Source of the DNA: Williamsia limnetica
Lineage (GTDB): Bacteria > Actinomycetota > Actinomycetes > Mycobacteriales > Mycobacteriaceae
Direction: 5' to 3'
DNA length: 64,000 nt
Assembly (NCBI RefSeq): GCF_003217475.1
Contig: NZ_QJSP01000006.1
Span: 49,878 to 113,877 of the forward strand
The translations under genes and the position numbers were made by a program. Every line of letters begins with the position of its first letter. Positions within the stretch are counted from its first letter, which is position 1. A model generated the notes under the pieces. That model worked only from the letters and a program-made list of their open reading frames with translations, had not been told where the DNA came from and made no database searches. Below are positions 16,085 through 24,372 of this stretch, piece by piece.

Positions 16085-16780
16085 CTAGTGATCGACGCTC
16101 GACGATCCGCGCTCGACCACCTGTTCTGCGATCTTGACCACCGGGACGTTGGAGTCCTGTGAGAGCTTGCGCATCAGTTCGAATGCCCGTACGGCGTCGA
16201 CTGCGAATCGCTCCATGATCATGCCTTTGGCTTGTCCGATGACGTCCCGACTGGCCAACGCAGACTCGAAATGCTCGGACTTCCTTATCCCGTGCAGGGC
16301 CACCGCTGCGTGGGTGGCCAACATGAGACCCACTTCCACGTCAGCGGGGGAGAAAGCGTGCGCGGTGGAACTGAACAGATTGAGGGCTCCGAGGGCGCCG
16401 CTTCCGGTGTAGAGCTGGAACGACAAACTGCTGCGGACGCCCGCTTCGCGCGCCGAGGGACGGAACCGGGGCCACCGCTGGTCAGTGGTCAGATCGTCGC
16501 TGTGGATGATCCGCTCGCCGAAGGCTGCGTCTACACACGGTCCTTCACCCAGCTCTTCCTGCACGGAGTCGAGCCGAATGGGCAGATCGCTCGTCGGTGC
16601 GTGGGAGCGAAACTCTCTGCGTCTGGAGATGGTCAACACGTCCGCGGTCTCAGCGCCTCGGATGAGCTCGACGGCGGTCGTGGTCACGACTCGTAGCGTG
16701 TCTTCGAGTTCAGGCTTGTCTGACGCCGTTCGCGCCAGTTCGGCGAGGGCACCGGCCAGATCGGGGATGTCGTTGCTCAC
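16085..16780 (-). CDS. GAF-ANTAR transcription antitermination regulator
   Basis: A 231-residue cytoplasmic regulator: a GAF sensor domain (about 20-165, with GEGPCVDAAFGERIIHSDDL and WPRFRPSAREAGVRSSLSFQLY) and a C-terminal ANTAR RNA-binding domain (ASRDVIGQAKGMIMERF, then AFELMRKLSQDSNVPV). ANTAR proteins bind paired stem-loops in mRNA and prevent termination. The ligand of the GAF domain is unknown. The start is the GTG at 16780, preceded by AAAGGTGG; an earlier frame beginning at 16843 would translate the tandem repeat upstream and is rejected. At least four relatives lie in the same window. Confidence 0.9.
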   Translation of the reverse strand: MSNDIPDLAGALAELARTASDKPELEDTLRVVTTTAVELIRGAETADVLTISRRREFRSHAPTSDLPIRLDSVQEELGEGPCVDAAFGERIIHSDDLTTDQRWPRFRPSAREAGVRSSLSFQLYTGSGALGALNLFSSTAHAFSPADVEVGLMLATHAAVALHGIRKSEHFESALASRDVIGQAKGMIMERFAVDAVRAFELMRKLSQDSNVPVVKIAEQVVERGSSSVDH

Positions 16781-16799
16781 GCTTCCACCTTTCGTCGTC

Positions 16800-16844
16800 G
16801 TTCTGATGCGTACCGTTCTGATGCGTACCGTTCCGATGCGCACT
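16800..16844. repeat. 15-bp tandem repeat upstream of a GAF-ANTAR gene
   Basis: Two exact units GTTCTGATGCGTACC (16800-16814, 16815-16829) are followed by a third with two changes, GTTCCGATGCGCACT (16830-16844). The array sits 20-64 bases upstream of the GTG at 16780. It could be a cluster of regulator sites or a variable-length spacer. Confidence 0.8.
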
Positions 16845-16963
16845 GATCCGGGCCACGACGCAACGCCGGTGAGCTCTCGCCGAACAGCTACCGGCGGTTT
16901 TTCGGCCGCTGACCGCAGCGACGACGTATACGCCGTCGCCGTCGCCGTCCGCCGCGGCCGCGT

Positions 16964-17584
16964 TCAGCGTTGCTGGTCGGCGACTGTGCTGGTGGCGTTC
17001 TGGGCGTGATCTTGAACGTCCTGGGCCGCCGAGGTTCCCTCGTCTTTGACAGTCGCGGCGGCGCCGGTTGCAGTGTCTTTGACGGACGCGGCAGCCTGCT
17101 GGGCGGGTTCTTGCAGGTTCTGAGCGGTTTCCTTGGCGATGTCGGTGACTTCATCGGTCAGCGGCTGCGCCTTTTCTTGCAGCGCGGCTGCGGCCTGCTG
17201 TTCGCGCTCACTGGCGGGGATGAGCGCCGAGACGAGCAGGCCGGCGCCGAATGCGATCAACCCCGCAGCCAGCGGGTTGCCCTGAGTCTGGGCTTTGACC
17301 GCGCCCGGCGCCGACTGCACGGCGTCAGTCGCGGAATGCGCGGTGTCAGACACCGAGGCGAGCGCCGAACTGGTTGCGTCAGAGGTGCTCTGGGCGGTGT
17401 CGGAGGCGGAACCCATCACTTTCTCGCGGACACTGCCGAGGGTTCCGGTGACACGGCCGACCTTGCGTCTGGCCATCGTCGTCGGATTGGCTTCGTAAGC
17501 CAAGGTATTGACGTCCGAGCTGAGGGTCGCACGGGTGCGTTCGATGTCGGCGCGGATCTGGTCTGGGTCGGAACTACTGGTCAT
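16964..17584 (-). CDS. DUF3618-domain membrane-associated protein
   Basis: A 206-residue protein with an N-terminal DUF3618-type region (DPDQIRADIERTRATLSSDV and ANPTTMARRKVGRV) and then a long Ala/Thr/Ser/Asp-rich amphipathic stretch with many short repeats. A single TM segment lies near the middle (NPLAAGLIAFGAGLLVSALIP). The C-terminal third (VKDTATGAAATVKDEG) resembles LEA-like, amphipathic-helix repeats. It is last in a three-gene operon; its ATG overlaps the stop of the upstream gene. A structural or stress-related envelope role is inferred from composition and neighbours only. Confidence 0.8.
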   Translation of the reverse strand: MTSSSDPDQIRADIERTRATLSSDVNTLAYEANPTTMARRKVGRVTGTLGSVREKVMGSASDTAQSTSDATSSALASVSDTAHSATDAVQSAPGAVKAQTQGNPLAAGLIAFGAGLLVSALIPASEREQQAAAALQEKAQPLTDEVTDIAKETAQNLQEPAQQAAASVKDTATGAAATVKDEGTSAAQDVQDHAQNATSTVADQQR

Positions 17585-18015
17585 GACTTCTCCCGAGGAT
17601 GTGGCGTGAGGGCGCCGGGGATTTTGGTGACGGTGTCGGTGGTCTGCGGCATTCCTTTGGCCTTGCGCAACGCGGAGCGGCCCAGAACGGCCAGCACGGC
17701 GCCGATGACGGCCCACACGACAACTACGATCAGCGCGGACCAGCCATGCCCGATCGCGCTACCGAGACTTGCCCAGAGCGCGACCGACAGGAACAGCAGC
17801 ACGAAGAAGCCGGCGAGGGCGGCCCCCGCGAGCATCCCGGACCCGGTGCCTACTCGGCGGGCGGTCTGGGTCGCTTCGGCTTTGGCAAGTGCGAGCTCCT
17901 GGCGGACCAGGACCGACAGGTCTTCGCTGACGTTGGACAGCAACTCGCCCAACGATGGTGGGTCCGTCTCGGTGTGTGCGTGCGCGTGCGCGTTGGGAGG
18001 GGGAGGAGCGGTCAT
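17581..18015 (-). CDS. Holin-superfamily-III-like (Actinobacterial Holin-X) membrane protein
   Basis: A 144-residue protein with a His/Pro-rich N-terminus (NAHAHAHTETDPP), the helix SLGELLSNVSEDLSVLVRQELALAKAEA that typifies this family, and two long TM segments (MLAGAALAGFFVLLFLSVAL and ALIVVVVWAVIGAVLAVLG). The family is often called phage holin, but chromosomal members in actinobacteria sit in this same three-gene arrangement and are not part of prophages; the function is unknown. Its ATG and stop both overlap the neighbouring genes by four bases, so all three are translationally coupled. Confidence 0.82.
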   Translation of the reverse strand: MTAPPPPNAHAHAHTETDPPSLGELLSNVSEDLSVLVRQELALAKAEATQTARRVGTGSGMLAGAALAGFFVLLFLSVALWASLGSAIGHGWSALIVVVVWAVIGAVLAVLGRSALRKAKGMPQTTDTVTKIPGALTPHPREKS

Positions 18016-18803
18016 CGCGTTGCCCCCGGTGCCGGGTGATGAGGGTATTGCGGTTGCGGCGCGGAGGCCGGTGGCACCGTGTACGGCGAGTCGCCCGGTC
18101 CTCCGATGCCTCCGGGGTCGACAGCGTGTTGCCCCGCTGCATACCCCGTCGGTGCTGCGGCATATCCGGCAGCGGGGGTCTGCATGGGGGGCAGGGGCCC
18201 GGTTGGTGTGTCGTCGGCGGGCGGCGGAGGTGCGACTGCGCGAGAGGAAGATCCGCCGCTGTCGACGCTGGTGTTGGCGGCGGTGAGGCCTCGACCCAGT
18301 CGTCCGGCGAGCAACCCGGCGCCCGCGGCCAAGGCCAGGAATGTGCCCGGCTTGCGGCGGGCGAAGTGTGTGACCTCGTCGAGGATCTGGCCGGGTTCGC
18401 GCTCCTCCAGCCACGAGGCGACAGTGTGTGCGTGCTGGGAGGCCTGACGTGTCAGATCCGTTGCAATGCCTGGGTTGTCGGACTTGTCGGCCATTGAACT
18501 GAACTCGTCGGACAAGGCACGCAAACCACCGGCGACGCGCTGCTGCTGCGCCGCTGCCTGAGTGGTCAGTTCGTCTCGGGTCTGCCCAAGCAGGTCTTGG
18601 GCTTGATTTTTCACTTCACCCGCCACCTGCTGGGCTTGGTCACCGGCGACATTCGCGACATGTTTGCCGGCATCGGTGGCGGTGCCTGCGACTGCGCCTG
18701 CCTGCTCTTTGGCGACATCCGCGGTTGACGAGTCTGGGCTCGCGCCGGGTGATACGGGCGGCGGTGTGCGATCGGGACTAGGAATTCCACTGGAATTGGT
18801 CAT
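18012..18803 (-). CDS. Amphipathic-repeat protein, first gene of the membrane operon
   Basis: A 263-residue protein. An Ala/Gln/Val-rich amphipathic region (about 30-150, for example VANVAGDQAQQVAGEVKNQA) is followed by a hydrophobic segment (PGTFLALAAGAGLLAGRLGRG, about 155-175) and a Pro/Ala/Tyr-rich C-terminus (GYAAAPTGYAAGQ) likely to be disordered. The layout resembles ElaB/YqjD-like and LEA-like proteins that associate with the membrane. ATG at 18803 begins the operon with the holin-like and DUF3618 genes. The divergent neighbour is the decarboxylase at 18976. Confidence 0.7.
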   Translation of the reverse strand: MTNSSGIPSPDRTPPPVSPGASPDSSTADVAKEQAGAVAGTATDAGKHVANVAGDQAQQVAGEVKNQAQDLLGQTRDELTTQAAAQQQRVAGGLRALSDEFSSMADKSDNPGIATDLTRQASQHAHTVASWLEEREPGQILDEVTHFARRKPGTFLALAAGAGLLAGRLGRGLTAANTSVDSGGSSSRAVAPPPPADDTPTGPLPPMQTPAAGYAAAPTGYAAGQHAVDPGGIGGPGDSPYTVPPASAPQPQYPHHPAPGATR

Positions 18804-18975
18804 GGCAAAGCTCGCATTCGTACTCGGGCGATGGCGGGGGCAGGCCAGTGGTTCGACCTTCCGGCCGAGTACCCGGATCCGCCGAACTCATGCATCGAGA
18901 TCGTGGAGCGGGCACAGCCCGCCATGGAGGCGTTCATATGCCTAGTGCAGGCCCGTACTGGGTACCCGAGGCGTC

Positions 18976-20442
18976 ATGGACCATTCACAAGCTCCGTTGC
19001 TGGACGCATTGGCCGACTATCATCGTTTGGGTCGGTACGGTTTCACCCCGCCGGGCCACCGCCAGGGCAAGGGTGTCGAACCACGGACCCGGGACATCAT
19101 CGGGGCCGACGCTTTCTGCAGTGATGTGCTGGCCAGTTCTGGACTCGACGATCGCCAGTCGAGCAACGGATTCTTGCAGCGCGCTGAGGAATTGATGGCG
19201 GACGCGGTCGGAGCCCAGACCGCGTTCTTCTCGACGTGCGGTAGCTCGCTCTCGGTGAAAGCGGCGATGATGGCGGTGGCAGGCAACCACGACGGCGGGC
19301 TGTTGCTGAGCCGCGACGCCCACAAATCGGTGGTTGCGGGCCTCATCTTCGCGGGGATCGAACCACGGTGGATCACCCCGCAGTGGGACGCCGAGAGGCA
19401 CTTCTCCCATCCACCGTCGCCTGAGCAGGTTCGCGCTGCCTGGGAGAAACACCCTGACGCGGCGGCGGCGCTCATCGTCTCTCCGAGCCCGTACGGCACT
19501 TGCGCCGACATCGCCTCCATCGCAGACATCTGCCATGAGCGGGGCAAGCCGTTGATCATCGATGAGGCCTGGGGTGCCCATCTGCCGTTCCATGATGGTC
19601 TGCCCACGTGGGCGATGGACGCCGGTGCGGACGTCTGCGTGGTGAGTGTTCACAAAATGGGGGCCGGTTTCGAGCAAGGCTCGGTCTATCACACGCAGGG
19701 TGACCTCGTCGATGCCGCTCACCTGTCGTCGTGTGCCGATCTGTTGATGACGACGAGCCCGAATGTGCTGGTGTACGCCGGTTTAGACGGGTGGCGCAGG
19801 CAGATGGTCGAGCACGGCAGTGTTTTGTACGATCACGCGTTGGCATTGGCTGCGCGGCTACGTCACGAGATCGACGGCATCGACGGATTCGTGGTCATGG
19901 AAGATGAGCTGCTCGGGCATCAGGCTTCACATGACCTGGACCGAATGCAGGTACTCATCGATGTCAGCGCCACCGGAGCGACCGGTTACCAGTGCGCCGA
20001 CTGGCTGCGCGCTCACCATCGACTGGATGTAGGAATGTCCGATCACCGCCGGATACTGGCGACCCTGTCGTTCGCCGACAACGACAGCACCGGGGAGCGG
20101 CTCGTGCGCGCGCTGACCGCGCTCGCCGCGGCGGCACCGAGCTTCGACCGACATCACCGCATCGACCTGCCCAGCCCGGACGAGCTGCAACTCGAGACCG
20201 TGATGTCGCCTCGCGACGCCTTTTTCGGTCCCACCGACATGGTCCCGGCCGATCAGGCCGCGGGTCGGATCGTGGCTGAGCAGATGACGCCGTACCCACC
20301 AGGGATCCCCGCGGCAGTTCCGGGAGAGCGGCTTGACGAGCAGGTCATCGACTACCTTCGCTCGGGCGTTGCGTCGGGAATGGCCATTCCCGACGCCACC
20401 GATGCCTCAGTGGAGAAAATCCGGGTCGTTGTCGAGCGATGA
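18976..20442 (+). CDS. Orn/Lys/Arg-decarboxylase-family PLP enzyme
   Basis: A 488-residue fold-type I PLP enzyme of the Orn/Lys/Arg decarboxylase family. The GFTPPGHRQGKG motif near the N-terminus, FFSTCGSSLSVKAAMMAV (phosphate-binding region, about 84-101), IIDEAWGAH (Asp 196 region) and the Schiff-base lysine in SVHKMGAGFEQGS (Lys 227) are all present. The N-terminal wing domain of the inducible enteric enzymes is missing, as in the short actinobacterial and Bacillus-type (SpeA/YaaO-like) forms. Which amino acid is decarboxylated cannot be told. ATG at 18976 is used; upstream frames are in shadow composition. Confidence 0.87.
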   Translation: MDHSQAPLLDALADYHRLGRYGFTPPGHRQGKGVEPRTRDIIGADAFCSDVLASSGLDDRQSSNGFLQRAEELMADAVGAQTAFFSTCGSSLSVKAAMMAVAGNHDGGLLLSRDAHKSVVAGLIFAGIEPRWITPQWDAERHFSHPPSPEQVRAAWEKHPDAAAALIVSPSPYGTCADIASIADICHERGKPLIIDEAWGAHLPFHDGLPTWAMDAGADVCVVSVHKMGAGFEQGSVYHTQGDLVDAAHLSSCADLLMTTSPNVLVYAGLDGWRRQMVEHGSVLYDHALALAARLRHEIDGIDGFVVMEDELLGHQASHDLDRMQVLIDVSATGATGYQCADWLRAHHRLDVGMSDHRRILATLSFADNDSTGERLVRALTALAAAAPSFDRHHRIDLPSPDELQLETVMSPRDAFFGPTDMVPADQAAGRIVAEQMTPYPPGIPAAVPGERLDEQVIDYLRSGVASGMAIPDATDASVEKIRVVVER

Positions 20443-20492
20443 CCGGTAGCGTCGGCGTGGTCACCGATGCCGCTGGCCTCGACCCGCACCGA

Positions 20493-21200
20493 TCAGGTGT
20501 TCTCGGGCTTACTCCCGGCAAGCTTGCGGGCGATCTGGGCTACGGAGACGTTGGAGTCCTGCGAAAATTTGACCAGCAGATTGAACGCGGCCGTGGCGTC
20601 GATGTTGAACCGTTCCATGATGATTCCCTTGGCCTGGCCGATGGTGTCGCGTGAGGCCAGAGCACTCTCGAACTGTTCGTGCCTGCGGGCGGCATCGAAG
20701 ATCACCGCAGCGTGTGCGGCCAGCGCATACCCTTTCTCCGCACCGGTATCGGTGATCGCATCGGGCGTGGTGGCGTACACGTTCAACGCACCCATCCCTT
20801 CCATATGCGTGAACAACTCATACGACACCGACGACCGGATCGGTGACCGCTCACGCACCGCCTCGGCGAGTTGAGGCCAACGGTCGTCGGCGACAAGGTC
20901 GCGGACGCGGACGGTGCGGTGCTGCCATGCGGCATCCAGGCATGGTCCTTGCCCGCACTGTTGTTGCAGCAGGTCGAACTCGCGGGCGACTTCATCGGTG
21001 GGGGCAACGGAATCGACGACGGCGCGCCTTCTGGTGACAGTGATTCCCGCCGAGACTGCGCCATCGACGAGTTGCACTGCAGACGCGGTGATCTCGGCCA
21101 GAACAGTGTCAGATCCGAGCCGGGCCTTGGCGTGCATACTGCGCGCAAGGTCCGCAAGCACCACATGCATGCGAGGATCGCTCTGGTCGGTGGTCTTCAC
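20493..21200 (-). CDS. GAF-ANTAR regulator
   Basis: A 235-residue regulator with a GAF domain (CGQGPCLDAAWQHRTVRV, then PIRSSVSYELFTHMEGMGAL) and a C-terminal ANTAR domain (SRDTIGQAKGIIMERF and LLVKFSQDSNVSVAQIARKL). It is a close paralog of the gene at 34150-34860: the two share long identical stretches in both domains, for example DDRWP/SDGRWP contexts and RSMHAK at the N-terminus. The target RNA is unknown; no clear double hairpin was found next to it. It converges on the decarboxylase gene. Confidence 0.9.
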   Translation of the reverse strand: MKTTDQSDPRMHVVLADLARSMHAKARLGSDTVLAEITASAVQLVDGAVSAGITVTRRRAVVDSVAPTDEVAREFDLLQQQCGQGPCLDAAWQHRTVRVRDLVADDRWPQLAEAVRERSPIRSSVSYELFTHMEGMGALNVYATTPDAITDTGAEKGYALAAHAAVIFDAARRHEQFESALASRDTIGQAKGIIMERFNIDATAAFNLLVKFSQDSNVSVAQIARKLAGSKPENT

Positions 21201-21411
21201 GGTGTCACCATCTCTCTGCCCGCCCCCCGCGGCGGCCTGAGCCGACCACGGATCCGTTCACCCGTGTGTGACGGGCGCACAAGAGTGACAACGAGCCCTG
21301 TCGCGACGTCCCCTGAACGACCAAGCTCTACGCCGATCGATGCGCAGCAGGCGCTGGCGATTTCCGGCCTCATGATTATACGCCGACGTGAGCGTTGCGG
21401 CGGTCAGCGAC

Positions 21412-22945
21412 TCACCGGCGCGGTACCGGCGCCGGCTCCTGTTCGAGCGGTGCCATGGTCTGCGGGACCGGGTCGTGCATACGGTCGACGTCCTCAAGGG
21501 TCATCGAACTGGTGTCTACACGGAAAATCCAGGTGATTGCGGCGCCGAGTAGCGATGTCCCGGCGAGGAGCAAGACGATGAACGCGGTACCCCAGGCATC
21601 GAGAAGTATCGGGAATCCGAATGCGGTGAGGACGGCGCCGACCTTGGCCACGGAGGCGGCCAACCCCGCGCCTGTACCGCGTAAGGCTGTGGGAAAGACC
21701 TCGCCGGCCATCAGGTAGGTCATGGAGTTGGGTCCGAGGTTGGTCATCAGATTGAACGTCATGAAGCCGACGAACACGAGTACGACCTGCGTACTGCCGT
21801 CGACAGTGGTGGACAGAGCAGCGATCACCAATCCTGTTGCGCAACCGATGAAACCGAAGATCTGGAGCCTGATGCGGCCAAAGCGGTTGACCAGCAGAAT
21901 CGCCAGCACGATCCCGACGAGCACCGAACGCGTCGATCAGTACAGCGCCTTCAGTGCCCTGGAGATCGCCCGCGACGACCCCGGTGACCGTGGACTCGTC
22001 GGTGGTGGCCGTGCCGACTGTGGCGGCGATGATCGTGGGAGTGAAGATGCCGATGCCGTACGTACCGAGGTCTTGCAGGAACCAAGGGATCGACGCCAGG
22101 ATGGTCGAGCGCCGCCATGGGGTGCGAAACAACGCACGGAAGCCCGGCTTCGCCGTCGACTGGCCGGGTCCGATGCCGGCGGTCAGCACCACCGACGTGG
22201 GGTATTGGGGTTGGCGAGCGAGGAGACGTTTGAGTTCGAGTTCGGCCTGCGCGACCTTTCCGGTGCCGAGCAGCCAATGTGGGCTCTGCACGATGAACAG
22301 TCGCCCGACGACAACGGCCACGGACGGAATCACGGCGACTCCGAACATCCACCGCCAGTCGGACAGTTCGTCGCGATTACCGAGAATGATGACGCCGATC
22401 AAGGTGCCTGCAAGGGCACCGACGGCTTGAAACCCGAACGCGGCCAATACTCCCCGGCCGCGGATGCTGGTGGGCATCGTCTCGGAGATCATCGTGTGGG
22501 CAGTGGGGTAATCGCACCCCAATGCCAAACCCATGCCGATCAGGCATACCGTGAGCATCTCGAAGTTGACGCTGTAGGTGACCCCGACGAGGAATGCCGT
22601 GAACAGCACCATCTCGGCGAAGAACAGCTGTCGGCGGCCCCATCGGTCTGAGAGGCCCCCGAGTGCGGTTGCGCCGATCATGATGCCGAGAAGTGGTGCA
22701 GCGGTGATGACACCGGTGCTCGCGGACGACAGGTCGAACTCGTCGATGATGAGTGGCAAGGCCACCCCGACCATGAAGACGATCAACCCCTCGAAGAACT
22801 TCCCGGCCGATGCCAGCAGCCAGATTCGCCGTTGCATCGCGGTGGTGGCCCCGGCGCTCGCAGGCGTGCCGTCACTCCAGAGCGGTACCTCGTCGATGTA
22901 CTGCTGGACGGTTGAGGGTTGGTCGCGATGATCGAGTGAGGTCAT
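21412..22945 (-). pseudogene. MFS sugar-porter-like transporter, frameshifted
   Basis: A major-facilitator transporter of the sugar-porter type split between two frames. The first part begins MTSLDHRDQPST at 22945 and shows GKFFEGLIVFMVGVALP, GLSDRWGRRQ (the loop 2-3 motif) and ETMPTSIRGRG, up to GTEGAVLIDAF. There the frame changes to GARRDRAG, while the continuation VLVGIVLAILLVNRFGR resumes one base out of phase at about 21922-21928 and runs to 21412. One extra G in GCGTTCGGTGCTC would explain it. Without the shift the product would have about 510 residues and 12 TM helices. Real mutation and sequencing error are both possible. Confidence 0.85.
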
Positions 22946-23057
22946 CAGGTCTTTCACACTTGCAGCGCGGAATGCTCGTTGGACCGCCGAACCATACAAG
23001 TAGCCGGCGAACCTCACGTGACGCCATGGTGAACACCGACACGTGACCGTGTCCTCG

Positions 23058-23447
23058 CTACGGCGCCGCCGGTGACGTCTCGCGGAGCGCGGGGCAGTGT
23101 TCGGGGGTGGGGTGGTGAGCGATGTGGATCATCCGGTCGAGGGCGTCGCGTGCGGCGGCCAGGTCGGCCATGGCGCTCGTGATGCGATCGCGTTCGGCCG
23201 CCAAGACCTCGAAGACCTCGGGGGAAGCCTGGCCGCTGTCGACGCAGGGCAGCAACTGCACGACCGTCCGGCTCGACAGACCGGCGGTGAAGAACTGCTG
23301 GATCAGCTTGACGCGCTCAACTGCTGATTCGGGGTAGGTGCGCTGGCCGCTCAGGGTGCGCTCGGAGTGGAGGAGGCCTTGCTCTTCGTAGTAGCGCAGG
23401 GCTCGCGTACTGACGCCTGCGCGGTCTGCGACATCGCCTATCCGCAT
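23058..23447 (-). CDS. MerR-family transcriptional regulator
   Basis: A 129-residue regulator with the MerR winged-helix domain at the N-terminus (MRIGDVADRAGVSTRALRYY and QRTYPESAVERV) and a coiled-coil dimerisation helix (FEVLAAERDRITSAMADLAA). No metal-binding cysteine pair is placed as in the MerR metal sensors; the single cysteines (CVDSG, HCPAL) do not match, so a small organic or redox signal is more likely. ATG at 23447 has GAGGAGGTAGGAA upstream. It is divergent from an SDR gene whose promoter region contains a MerR-type palindrome, and probably controls it. Confidence 0.9.
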   Translation of the reverse strand: MRIGDVADRAGVSTRALRYYEEQGLLHSERTLSGQRTYPESAVERVKLIQQFFTAGLSSRTVVQLLPCVDSGQASPEVFEVLAAERDRITSAMADLAAARDALDRMIHIAHHPTPEHCPALRETSPAAP

Positions 23448-23489
23448 TTCCTACCTCCTCGGACCTGGGCAAACCTGATCGGACTTGCC

Positions 23490-23507
23490 CTTGACGTCAA
23501 CGTGAAG
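23490..23507. promoter_or_regulatory. MerR-type operator between merR-like and SDR genes
   Basis: CTTGACGT-CA-ACGTGAAG is an 18-bp inverted repeat with one mismatch. It resembles known MerR/SoxR-family sites, which straddle the spacer of the controlled promoter. A possible -35 (TTGACG, 23491-23496) lies within it. Confidence 0.55.
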
Positions 23508-23525
23508 TCCTACGGTAGCCGATGC

Positions 23526-23542
23526 GGGCCGACGTTCGGCCC
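23526..23542 (+). promoter_or_regulatory. Perfect palindromic hairpin before the SDR gene
   Basis: GGGCCGA (23526-23532) and TCGGCCC (23536-23542) pair perfectly around CGT. It lies between the MerR operator and the SDR start, 40 bases upstream of the ATG, so it may be part of the leader or a second operator. Confidence 0.4.
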
Positions 23543-23581
23543 GAACGACCGGACCCAGCGTCTGGAGAAAGCCAGGTTCTC

Positions 23582-24307
23582 ATGGAAATCACCGACCAGA
23601 TAGCCCTCGTCACCGGCGCCAACCGCGGTATCGGGCGACAGTTCGTGCTCGAGTTGCTCGATCGTGGGGTGAGCAAGGTGTACGCGACGGCCCGCCGCCC
23701 TGAGTCGCTGGCTTTCGACGACGACCGGGTGGTCCCGGTGCGTCTCGACCTGCTCGACCACGAGTCCGTTGTCGCGGCCGCGGCCGCAGCGCGTGATGTG
23801 ACCGTGCTCGTCAACAATGCAGGAATCGCGACCGGCGCACCCCTGGTCACCGGTGACATCGCGCAGATCCGGAGCGAGATGGACACACACTTCTGGGGCA
23901 CGCTGGACGTGATCCGGGTATTCGCGCCCGTGCTGGCCGCGCACGGGGGCGGCGCGATCGTCAACGTCCTTTCGGCACTGTCCTGGTTCGCGGCCCCCGG
24001 CAGTGGGTCCTACTCCGCTGCCAAGGCTGCGGAATGGAACATGACGAACGGTGTCCGACTGAAACTCTCATCTCAAGGAACCCTGGTGCAGGGTGTTCTG
24101 CTCGGCGCTGCCGACACCGATATCGCGGCCGGTTATGACGGTCCGAAGATCGACCCGCGCGACGTACCGCGGCAGGCACTGGACGGGTTGGCCGCCGGTG
24201 AGATCGAGGTGATCGTCGATGACTGGACCGCGATGGTGAAGGCATCGCTCGCGGGAGATCCGGCCGCGTTCTACGCCCAGATGACAGCACTGCTCGGGGC
24301 CGGCTGA
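23582..24307 (+). CDS. Short-chain dehydrogenase, probable MerR target
   Basis: A 241-residue SDR. It has TGANRGIG (cofactor loop, about 12-19), LVNNAGIATGAP, NVLSALSWFAAPGSGSYSAAKAAEW with catalytic Ser, Tyr and Lys (S-x12-Y-x3-K type), and a C-terminal region with VIVDDWTAMVKASLAGDP. The Arg in the region after the first strand (YATARRPE) suggests NADPH. ATG at 23582 is preceded by GGAGAAAG about 12 bases upstream. The gene is divergent from the MerR regulator, so induction by the MerR ligand is likely. The substrate is unknown. Confidence 0.87.
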   Translation: MEITDQIALVTGANRGIGRQFVLELLDRGVSKVYATARRPESLAFDDDRVVPVRLDLLDHESVVAAAAAARDVTVLVNNAGIATGAPLVTGDIAQIRSEMDTHFWGTLDVIRVFAPVLAAHGGGAIVNVLSALSWFAAPGSGSYSAAKAAEWNMTNGVRLKLSSQGTLVQGVLLGAADTDIAAGYDGPKIDPRDVPRQALDGLAAGEIEVIVDDWTAMVKASLAGDPAAFYAQMTALLGAG

Positions 24308-24372
24308 CGCGAAGCGGACCCCTGCTGGCGCGGCAGGGGTGCGCGGACGGCCGGTGTCTCTATGGTGTGGAC

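Noticed and set aside
17581-18015. Prophage remnant suggested by the holin-like protein
   Set aside because: No other phage gene, integrase or attachment site is nearby; this family is chromosomal in actinobacteria.
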